The position numbers were made by a program, and so were the translations under genes. A stretch of DNA of 39,528 bases from Phoronis australis (taxonomy: Eukaryota > Phoronida > Phoronidae): assembly GCA_002633005.1 (NCBI GenBank), contig NMRA01001054.1, forward strand, positions 1 to 39,528, read 5' to 3'. Below are positions 31,251-39,528 of the stretch, piece after piece. Within the stretch, counting starts at the first letter, position 1. Each line of letters starts with the position of its first letter. The notes below the pieces were generated by a model, which saw only the letters and a program-made list of their open reading frames with translations, was not told where the DNA came from and ran no database searches.

Positions 31251-32766
31251 AACCCATTCTACAAAAGATTAATTCATTCACGAAAAATAATTCAATGTTC
31301 TTGTTGGAGGATCTGATGCCAACGCCATCCCAAGCATTCAGTGTTCTATTGTCCAACAGTTCACTGCTACAGTCTCGTTTTGAACAGGAGGTAATCGAAA
31401 ATCAAAATTCGCAGCCACTGATATTCATACAGTTAGCGAGAAATGCAGCGATAAAGAGACAAATGAAAGTGGATTTAACAGATCTTTATTTTACCTTGGT
31501 CGTCAGCACGTTCATTTAAATGTGCAAATTTCAAACGTTTAAATGCTGTAGTCCAATCAGTCTGAAAATCAAGAGTGAAACGTTAATCCTGTAATAACAG
31601 ACGTGATATCATCGAGCACAAAATGAAAGACACTTGTGTTGAGTACAGACTGAGACAGAGTCTAGAATTTTCATGTAGTTCAAGTTTGAAGAATGGATTT
31701 CCGACAAGAATGTGGACACGTTCCGATACGAACAAAGTCCTAAATCACAACTTTTGTAACTTCCAGCAAAATAATTTTCATGAAGTTACGTAGCCGTCTG
31801 GCTCCTTCTATTGGGACTGACTGGGTCAAGCACAAAATTCGTCACCCTCTGTTGATTGTCACAGACAAAAACTGCAAGAACCCCTCTTGAATGAAGGAGA
31901 GGTCAGATTAAGTTATCTGGCTGGTGGCCCAGGGCCTTGTAGCTGGTGTAGTCTATGAATACCAGACGAGAGTGACGAAATCGTCACCAGTCAGTCAGTC
32001 ACCAATGCCTAGCGGTAGGAGGGAGGTCGCTCTGTCTAAAACGTCAGGATAATAATTTCGCAGAAAGTTCCAGACGATTCATAATTTTTTCATCTAGTTC
32101 TTCAACTGAATGAGTTCACAGTAACTCCGCCATGTGGGGTTTAAAATGATATTTCAGATATACTGTAGAATAATAACTACAAGATAAATTATTCACAATT
32201 CCTGGACACAGGGGGTCTAATTTCCAAATTCAGCCTCGTCTCACACATGGACTCTGAATTTAGTCAATCATCTAATTTCCCTAAAATGTTTGCGTACTTC
32301 TGTCGTTCATAGCTCACATGTGTGATCGTTTTCTATCATCTTATCTTTGTTAAGAGCTCCTTTTGGTTGACGGCAAACTCTAGTAAAATAACTAAAAACT
32401 GAGTCTTTAGTTCAATAGAGACTTAGTCCAAAATTAGGGTCGGTGCCTTAACAGCTCACAGACTGCTTATGTTCTCGATTTAACTTAGTAACAAATCCAC
32501 AGCGGATAATCAGTGTAATCATATATCTACAGTAAATTTAGGGAGCTTAGTTGAGTCTCTACTTGGGTCAGTTGCATTGAGACAAGTGGGCAGTGGTTCC
32601 AAATTATCTTTCATCAACATCTTGCCGACGCCGCCTTGCTGTTAGTCCGGGAGCCAGTGGGCTGAACCTGGATTTGTCGGATTACTTTTTTTCTTTGCAG
32701 TTTCATGTAGCCCAGGGTTAAGAGACCATGATTTAGGGGAGTGACCGTTCGTAATTCTCGAGGATT
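31251..32766. other. intergenic; one partial copy of the 36.1-kb MITE
   Basis: No gene is recognised. The sequence near 32536-32565 (TTTAGGGAGCTTAGTTGAGT, then CTCTACTTGGG) matches the terminal repeat of the MITE at 36105-36528, so an older copy probably lies here. Confidence 0.45.
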
Positions 32767-33000
32767 ATGCAAATTAAGGTCGTCACTATAAAAAATTCGA
32801 TTATTGCTCATAATTTCCTTACCAAGCACTATTATTTTGACGTTTTCACCCATCCTTTCATGGTCACCAAATTTAGTAGAGCAAGTTTTTTTGGTGGATT
32901 CATCTCCAGTTTGCATGATTTATGCAAATATAGGCGGCCATTATTAGAACTTCTGTTTCTGCTCGTAACTTTCTTACGGGGGTACTACACTGTACATGAA
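32767..33000 (-). repeat. family 4 repeat (ATGCAAAT/GGCGGCC units), two units, inverted
   Basis: Two related units begin ATGCAAATTAAGGTCGTC (32767) and ATGCAAATATAGGCGGCCATT (about 32922), and share CTCATAATTTCCTTAC / CTCGTAACTTTCTTAC. They are the reverse complement of units at 37290-38060. Confidence 0.6.
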
Positions 33001-33230
33001 GAATATTCTGGTATTGAACTGGTGAATTGAATGAAATGTCATTACATCATAAATTTAAATAATCTGTAATTTATTTCACCCATTACAAATTTTAGTTTTG
33101 TCCGATACCCAGAGTAGATGTAGTAAATGATCAAATTATTTAATTGCATGAACCCAGGACAATAACCTATCGAATAGGGCATAATCAGAAGATGCTTCAA
33201 ATGCCAATTCGAAACTCAGACGTGAGCACA

Positions 33231-33434
33231 CTAATATATAACATACCCAAAATATAATGCAGGTAGGTTGCTGCAACTGTATCTACTTGAATTACATGGA
33301 CTCTGACCTTTGTCACACCTAATCATCTCCAGTACAATATGCTGGACCCCATCCGGAATTGTATATGGTGAGAGCAATTGGCTTATGGCATCTTTCTTCC
33401 ATCCACAGTCCTCTAGGTCTAGTGCTGGTGGCAC
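33231..33434 (-). pseudogene. decayed Cys-rich C-terminal ORF of a transposon-type protein
   Basis: The reading is PPALDLEDCGWKKDA, then a spacer, then MIRCDKGQSPCNSSRYSCSN. Many invertebrate genomes carry large repetitive ORFs ending in a DWGW-type motif followed by an I-R-C-x-C-K...C-x-C cluster; this copy keeps the order but has lost several of the Cys. It is therefore probably a relic rather than a gene. The minus-strand stretch upstream (33613-33819, with LPSALLMRIFSDVIVHATKC, and 34236-34433) may hold further pieces, but I cannot assign them. Confidence 0.4.
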
Positions 33435-36104
33435 ACCGTCACATGACTGGCTGGTAACGGGCTCTGTTTACATTCTCTGTGAGTGCCTGTGTTGTCAGTG
33501 ACAGAGTACACAGTTTAAGGCCGGACATATGTGTATATCCCTTGCCGTTTTTCTTCCCCAAACTAGTAGTCTTGTTCCTGACATCTTCGTGATTCTCTTC
33601 ATTCCATAACTGTTAACAGGCCCACATGCATTTAGTGGCATGTACTATAACATCAGAAAAAATGCGCATTAATAGTGCCGATGGTAGACAGGTCATTTCC
33701 AGCCTTCGATAGTTTAACGATGGATCCCTTTCCAACTCCATAGTAGCATGCCACCGTGGTACACCCCTACAGCGCATGGGCAGGGCTGAGACATCCACAA
33801 TGTCACTACGTGTTTTCACTTAATGTACCCTTCTACGCTTACTAGATGATTGGGGATATTTGAAGCTATTCGTTATCATAATAACGCACACAAAGCACAA
33901 ATACATGTACACATGTGTCGTCCGAAACAACCGAAAAGTTTCTAACTTCACATGTACATTTCACGACCTGCTGCACAATAATGGAGCCGTCTTCTTCCTG
34001 GGACGTCTCCAGATGATAAGTACTACTAATGCCCTTGTACAAGATTAAGGGACGGGGTTATTCTTCACTTGCTTGTGTTCCTTTCGTACTGCTAGCCTTT
34101 CTCGAACTCTGATAACATCCAATACTTATTGTTTCGTGTACATTAACTGTTGTGTAGCATTTCTGTCACTACTAATGTCCAACACTGCGTCTTTGGGATG
34201 GACCTTATTGACATGCAGTAGGTCGATGCCGGTATCTACTTCTTGACAGATTCGTGCAATATTTTGGTCATATGCTTCAAGATGTGCCTTATTTTCTTCT
34301 GTGTGGTAGGTTTAAATGCAAGATTCAACGTTATCGCCCTCCATCTGTTCAAGAGCTGTTTCAGTCTTGTAGGACAAATGCAACTTTTGCCAGAGCTTAA
34401 GTAGCAATTTCTGATGGAACTTTTGGAATCCAAAAAAATCTAAACTTAAATAACCCGTCACAGATTTTGCTGAAATGTTACCAGTGAATTCATATTCACC
34501 TCAAACGACACCAACCACCGTAAAACACTCAATGACCTCTCCGTCTATTTTATACACCCCCTAATTTTTTACTTGAAACATGTAAACATTTCAGCATCAA
34601 AATGACCTATATTGGTAACAAGATGAACTCGTATAGATTAAGGACTGATATTCGATACTGTGTACGGATGTATACTATTTTTACCACACTCCAAAAATAT
34701 AACTTTCAAGGAAATGAAATTACCCTCCTTCGTGTGGACAATCGTTTTTTCATACCACGCAATTTAAGAAACCAAAGCCAAACTAAGTTATTGGTAAGAA
34801 TATAGCAAGCTGTAACATAATGGCCCTTGGAACTTGTAGACGATGAACAAAAGTTACAACAACAAAGGTCAAAAGTCCAGGTTTCTTTTGATTTCTTGCA
34901 TGGAAATTTCAACTGAAAGTAGGCACTTTTGGATGACAAGTGTCGAGTACTTTTTGTAGTTGCTCAGTAATACAAAACAAAAACAAACCAATGCCTGAAA
35001 GTTTTCAGTTGGCATTAGAAACATTATTTAGCGTGCACAATATTCCTGTTTACGGTTTCTCTGCTCTCAGACGAGTTGGTTGTATCAGAGATTCCATCAG
35101 ATGCTAAGTGCAGAGGGCAAGTTCAGCAAGTGGCAACGTGTGGCGGTGCAGTAGTAGAACTTCCTGTACTTAATATGACTGATGAAGTGTGCAGTTTTAG
35201 AAGGTATTCCTCGCGAAAATGCTCGCATGAAGAGTTCTTTATCAAAGTGGGAAGCTGCACAAGAAGTACAGAACAGCATTTACGATCTACTTTTAATGTG
35301 AGTGAGCCAGATTTTTAAAATGAACTCGTCCTGGCGACAGTAGGCGTGTTTTGTGTATTTCTCCATGCACAATCGTTCACTTCCTTGGGTGAAATAAATA
35401 CTTCCTTAGGCATTGACAGACATACGTGTGATCTGGTGAGGGTAAGTGCACTTGACGTCATTGCAAGGCAGCGGGTGTCTGCCGCGAATGGATTTGGAAC
35501 ATCGGCACTTCAATCGGCTTCTTATGAAGAACTGGTGTCGGGTGCACTCCTGCAGTCGTTGCTAAAGATATAACTTTAGCAAAGAATGGCCAGCAAAAAG
35601 TTTTTAAATACGATGACTAAAAACGGTTTATGCAATGAGGATTTCTTCCTTGTGGCCGCTCAAGCAGACATTGCCAACAGTTCCTTAAGTAGGCTAAAAC
35701 GTATTGTAGCTGAAGTAATTGCAAAACTCTTAAAAAAGTCACAAATACGAGACAATTTCATGACCCATATCCAAGCCTGTTGAAATGCAATAAATATTTA
35801 TTTTCTACTTAAGTGCTACACTCTGATATAGTGTATTTTAGGGACTGATCTGAGTGAAGTTATGTTAATCACGCAGACCTGGCTGTATGAGTATTCTCGT
35901 ATTTTGTAATTCGTTGAGTTACTAGAGTCGCCCCCCGGAACCTCCATAATCATCACCACTTGAATTTATGTTCCATACCCGTCGTGCTATTGCTCCATCA
36001 CCACCAATTTGATGTGAATGCTGCCACCAGACTAGAAAAAAAAGTTTACAGAAAGGGAAATAATGCTCCCGGCCACCGTCCCCCCTTCTTCGGCTTCTGT
36101 GCCC
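33435..36104. other. intergenic, unassigned short ORFs
   Basis: Several frames of 60-80 codons lie here on both strands (for example 35076-35318, 35346-35573, 35586-35783 plus; 34236-34433, 34706-34939 minus). None shows a domain or matching splice sites that I can support. Confidence 0.4.
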
Positions 36105-36528
36105 GGTTGCTTTAAACAGTTTCAAATAGGGAGTCAACTAGGGTCCCTAAGTCTACTGCGTATTTTTGGACTTATGAAAACATCCATTGTCCTTTCTTGT
36201 ATTGTTTTAGTTTCATTACTAAGTCAACTTTTGACTTTGATTCAAATCGAGAGTGAACTCTACGTTGAATTGTCAAAATTATTGAAAATAAGTAGTCATC
36301 TTTTCATGCATCAACCCCAATTTAAGGACTGAGTCCCTACTTAGATTTAATGAACTCAGGGCTCAATTTTTAGTAATATTAATAGAAAATGTCATTAAGC
36401 AAAGATGATCTCATAATAAAGATGAAACGATAGAAAAACATTGCATCTGTGAGTCCATAATGACACAAATACCCAAAAAGACTTAGGGACCTTAGTTGAG
36501 TCCCTATTTGGGACTGTTTCATGCAACC
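36105..36528. mobile_element. MITE with long terminal inverted repeats (424 bp)
   Basis: The left end GGTTGC, then AAACAGT, AAATAGGGAGTCAACTAGGG, TCCCTAAGTCT is repeated in inverted form at the right end (ACTTAGGGACCTTAGTTGAG, TCCCTATTTG, ACTGTTTCATGCAACC). The arms are about 50 bp with some mismatches. No transposase and no clear target duplication are present. A related partial copy lies near 32536. The minus-strand ORF at 36395-36718 overlaps the right end and is not a convincing gene. Confidence 0.75.
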
Positions 36529-36751
36529 AGACACTGGTGGTCTCAAAACCCTCTAAATTAAAAGTGCCTTCAAATTCATTTAACGTATTGATGTTTGAAG
36601 TGTATCTATTATAAAACTCCTGTGTAATCACCGTACCTGAGGTGTACTCAGTAAAAGTACACGTTAACCACAAAGCTGACAAAAACCAAACTTCATAATT
36701 GATGCATAATTTATGCATGTACTAAACCAGTTCATTACCGTTTAGTCACAC

Positions 36752-37240
36752 ATGCTCCATTTCTCATTGAAAATGAAAATGAAAAAAAAAATTCGCAAAA
36801 ACGCTCAAATTTTGAAAATCCAGTACTTAAATACTAAAATGTCTATATTAAATATGAAACGTGTGTCTGGATTTTCATGTCAGATATATTTACAGAAAAA
36901 ATCATTATACGGTCCGATTCAATTAATATCTTCAAACTTAATATTAAAAAGTGACAGTAATTTTTCGTAACCTTGCCTGTCCTAATAATGTAATTTTTCA
37001 TTATTTAGTATCATCTCTTTTATTATTTGGTCTCTCTTTGTCCAATTTTCTCCATCCTTCGTCACTTATTATTTACATGTAAACTTTATATTTGCTACAT
37101 GTACTTAATTATTGTTTCACTACATTATTATATTATGTTACTGTTTTATATTTTGTTGTCGAGAGCCCTTTTGGAAAGCAGTGCTGTCACTCACGAAGGC
37201 CATCCTCATTTTAAATATCACAATAAATCAAGAAATAAAT
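36752..37240 (+). mobile_element. 3' end of a second LINE family-2 copy
   Basis: The 3' UTR (GAAAGCAGTGCTGTCACTCA, then CCTCATTTTAAATATCA, then AATAAATCAAGAAATAAAT) matches 23320-23400. Upstream, a degenerate reading (near KIRKNAQILKIQYLN and YGPIQLISSNL) corresponds to the end of the ORF of that copy. It is older and more decayed. Confidence 0.7.
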
Positions 37241-37289
37241 TAAATTCATTGACGACAGAAACATGTGTGCAAATATTAATGACTAACCT

Positions 37290-38060
37290 CTGTCTGATGC
37301 AGCAGTTATAAGCACAAGTAGAATTGTGAATAATGGCAGCCTCAATTTGTGAAAAATTATCAATTATTATGCAAATTCATGATGACCATGAAAATATGAG
37401 ATCTGATACGAAAATAATCTACATTTAATAACCATAAGGATGTTATGTGCACAAACAATACTTCTAATATGTTGCCCTTTATTATGGAAAATTGTTATGT
37501 AACAACTTGCAAACGGATTTCACCAGAAACATGGGTTCAGACGTCAAAATAGTTTACCTGTAGTGCCGGGTACTTCAGCTATAAGCAAAAGTAAAATTTT
37601 GAATGATGGCGGCCTTAATTTGCAAATATAATGTAGAATAATGCAGGCCTTAATTTGCATTAGTTATGCAAGTTTAGCATATAACAATTTGCAAACTGAT
37701 GTCATTAAACTGATTGACCTATCGCTAGGATTTTGAGTGACGGCTTAACTGACCAATCAGAACCCAACATCCTTGACAAACTTTCGCATCGAAGCCGCCA
37801 TTTCACTCTACAAACAACACGTTGCCGGGGAAAAACTTATTGTTTGTTTGTCGACATTTTTCAAGTGGGCGGAGTTAGCGATAGGTCAATTGACTATAGG
37901 AACATAGGCGCAAATATCATGATAGTTCACCTGTGGTGCTTGGTGACGTAGCTATAAGAACAAGTGAAATTTTAAGTAATGGCGGCCTAAATTTGCATAA
38001 ATTATGAAAATTCACTAGGTATCCCCCAAAAAATGCACTATTAAATTCGCTGACCATGGT
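37290..38060 (+). repeat. family 4 repeat, about three diverged units, split by a MITE
   Basis: Units share GTTATAAGCACAAGTAGAATT / CTATAAGCAAAAGTAAAATT / CTATAAGAACAAGTGAAATT, then AATGGCGGCC and AATTTGCATAA. They start near 37300, 37555 and 37920. The MITE at 37713-37890 interrupts the second interval. Inverted relatives are at 32767-33000. Confidence 0.65.
37713..37890. mobile_element. MITE with 15-bp perfect terminal inverted repeats (178 bp)
   Basis: ATTGACCTATCGCTA (37713-37727) is the exact reverse complement of TAGCGATAGGTCAAT (37876-37890). If the true ends are GACCTATCGCTA, the flanks AACTGATT and AATTGACT could be a diverged 8-bp target duplication (6 of 8). It is inserted in the family 4 repeat. 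The ORF inside (37733-37951) is not convincing. Confidence 0.75.
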
Positions 38061-38706
38061 TAAGTAAAAAACAGTCTTTGGCTTCCGGACTATGTTAAAT
38101 AAGCTGCCATTAGATTCCGCTCCACACGGTACACAGCGTATGACACCAAGATAAAGTTCAGTGGCTGTCTTCCCAAAATCACGTCCTATCATTTTGAATA
38201 CACAGCAATATCTCGCGTAATCTCGTAAAGTCGTGGTTTTCCGTTATTGAGCTCCACATAGTTTTGGAAAAATAGAAATCAAATCCTTCTATCGTATGTC
38301 TAAGATTTGAAAGGATCTTGGTTAGATTAAAAAGTCATAATAGGCTCTGGAAGGTGTCTTTGAGAATTGATGCGGTGATACGGTATGCATGTAGTTTTGA
38401 ATTTTTAAAATTTGCATAATATGCACTAAAGTGGTGATCCCAACAATTTAATGACCACGTGGTACTCTGATCTACCGGTTGTGATTGTGCTCGTGTGGTT
38501 TGCTGAGATGGCTGCGACCCAAAACCGCACTACTTGCAACTAAGAAAGAGGTGGTTCTTGTTAAGTTGTCACACAATGTCGTTACATTACGTTGTGTAGT
38601 TTTTGGAACAAAAATTGCCAAAATTGTTGGGGTTGGGCTTTGTTTTTTCTCAAACATTGAGGCGCAGTTTTCAAAAACGCTTAGTAGGAGACCAGAGCCA
38701 ATTATA
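38061..38706. other. sequence downstream of the small Cys-rich exon
   Basis: No domain is recognised. An ATTAAA on the minus strand near 38445-38451 could be a poly(A) signal for the exon at 38707-38855, about 260 bases downstream of its stop. Confidence 0.3.
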
Positions 38707-38855
38707 TTATTTTCCTTGATTCTGTATAGTTTTATACGTACCCGACACACACGTACAAACTTCATTGATGCACTTTCCAGATGTGCCCAACTTCCAATTA
38801 ATGCACAATTCAGTGCACTTATAAGTATAACATCGTTGGAATTCTCGAGTTGCAA
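38707..38855 (-). CDS. exon of a small six-cysteine CS-alpha-beta (defensin / short scorpion-toxin-like) peptide
   Basis: A strong acceptor (TTCCCTCCTTTGCAG, minus strand) precedes 38855. The exon enters in phase 1 and reads 48 residues to a TAA at 38707-38709. Cys lie at exon residues 8, 13, 17, 28, 33 and 35, that is C-x4-C-x3-C-x10-C-x4-C-x-C. This holds all parts of the CS-alpha-beta signature: C-x3-C for the helix, G-K-C, and a final C-T-C. In the family, such domains are antimicrobial defensins or ion-channel-blocking toxins with three disulfides; which of these applies cannot be told. A possible donor (G/GTACGT after residue 38) would make it an internal module instead. No signal-peptide exon was found upstream, where transposon sequence begins at 38997. 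The overlapping 224-codon minus-strand frame is different and has no such pattern. Confidence 0.55.
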
Positions 38856-38996
38856 CTGCAAAGGAGGGAAATTATTCACTTGTAAAATACAGTCGTACAT
38901 CATTCTCATCTTTCTAGGCTCGAAAGAAGGGTTAGACGTTAGAACGACAGAACCACAATGTAGAAAATGACGGAAACATAACACATATTGTTGCAT

Positions 38997-39130
38997 CAGT
39001 GGCGGATCTAGGATATCACAAGGGGGGCCCAACATTTTGTACGGCCGTAAGTATTTACGGAAACCACGATTGTAGATGCGTACACGGGAGAGGAGTTTCC
39101 CCCTTCCCTCCCAGGAAATTTTTCTGTTTT
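38997..39130 (+). mobile_element. left terminus of a DNA transposon (CAGTGGCGGATCTAGG...)
   Basis: CAGTGGCGGATCTAGG, followed by a run of G/C (AAGGGGGGCCCAAC), matches in inverted form the end at 25443-25457. Its right end was not found and may lie beyond the window. The inner boundary given is arbitrary. Confidence 0.5.
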
Positions 39131-39404
39131 TTCCTTTAAAAATCAAGCATTTTCCTTGATTCCTGAAATATTATCCAAGAAAAAAAGGCAAAAAAAACAC
39201 TACACCACCACGACAAAACTAGCAATAGTGTGCTACGAGACCTACTTGTTTATAGTCCACAGCGTTTGCGCGCGAAACCTACTTCTTTTTGTAATGCTTA
39301 TTACACGTTTTATAATTTGTGCAATCGGTTCTTAACAAATTCGTTGTATTTCAAATAGTCTTCAAATGCCCAAAAGACCAAATCCGGCAATAATGACGGG
39401 ATTG
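39131..39404. other. non-coding, no feature seen
   Basis: A-rich and AT-rich sequence, probably still within the transposon that begins at 38997. No ORF of note. Confidence 0.4.
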
Positions 39405-39528
39405 CTTTGGAAATCGTCTTAAGTTAAAGTCCTTCTTGCAAACTGCCCGTGTGGTTCCTGTATCCGAAAATACTTACTACATAAAATCTTATTTTCGACA
39501 CCCTTTATTTATATTCTTTTCGCCTTTC
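39405..39528 (+). repeat. dispersed repeat family 3, copy c (cut by window end)
   Basis: From TTAAAGTCCTTCTTGCAAAC at 39424 to the end it matches 27520-27625 with about five differences. GTCTTAAGTT just before it resembles copy b at 29394. Confidence 0.75.

Noticed and set aside
38472-39146. 224-codon minus-strand ORF, the longest gap-free frame in the right part
   Set aside because: It runs from the transposon end at 38997 across the acceptor of the Cys-rich exon, is mirrored by a 161-codon plus-strand ORF, and shows no domain. The splice-bounded six-Cys frame explains the region better.

Overview
The window looks like nuclear DNA of an invertebrate animal, probably marine. Short extracellular-module exons are bounded by GT-AG introns with matching phases, non-LTR retrotransposon and DNA-transposon remains are common, and the non-coding DNA is AT-rich with scattered TACATGTA-type palindromes. 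I see no bacterial operon, rRNA, convincing tRNA or CRISPR array. The phylum cannot be fixed from the sequence alone. This is a draft assembly: a 546-base gap lies at 18973-19518, and single Ns lie at 3992, 11384, 13269 and 17129, three of them at duplicated or collapsed sequence.

Left part (about 2.7-15.3 kb): the main gene is on the minus strand. I traced eight exons, read from high to low coordinate: an LDL-receptor class A module, an EGF module, two Ser/Thr-rich mucin-like exons, EGF modules partly split across exons, two calcium-binding-type EGF modules, and what looks like the first half of a Sushi/CCP module. Every junction agrees in phase. The gene continues beyond both traced ends, which are both internal exons. 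Inside its 4.8-kb intron (2991-7823) lies an apparent plus-strand gene with a TATA box, three exons, a C-terminal CaaX motif (CCIL) and a poly(A) signal. Two introns carry arrays of a three-monomer higher-order repeat (6808-7290 and about 11960-13380).

Middle (15.3-25.5 kb): mobile DNA. There is a fold-back element, two broken copies of one LINE in the same orientation, the gap, a near-perfect 142-bp inverted repeat, and a 3.5-kb P-element-like transposon (21334-24857). The transposon has 31-bp terminal inverted repeats, a 7-8-bp target duplication and a frameshifted THAP domain. A second LINE family has inserted into it.

Right part (25.5-39.5 kb): gene-poor, with transposon ends, MITEs, a 34-bp minisatellite, repeat families, and a decayed Cys-rich transposon ORF. 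Near the end (38707-38855, minus) is a small exon with a strong acceptor. It encodes a six-cysteine pattern of the CS-alpha-beta (defensin / short scorpion-toxin-like) fold, and is the most unexpected coding signal in the window.
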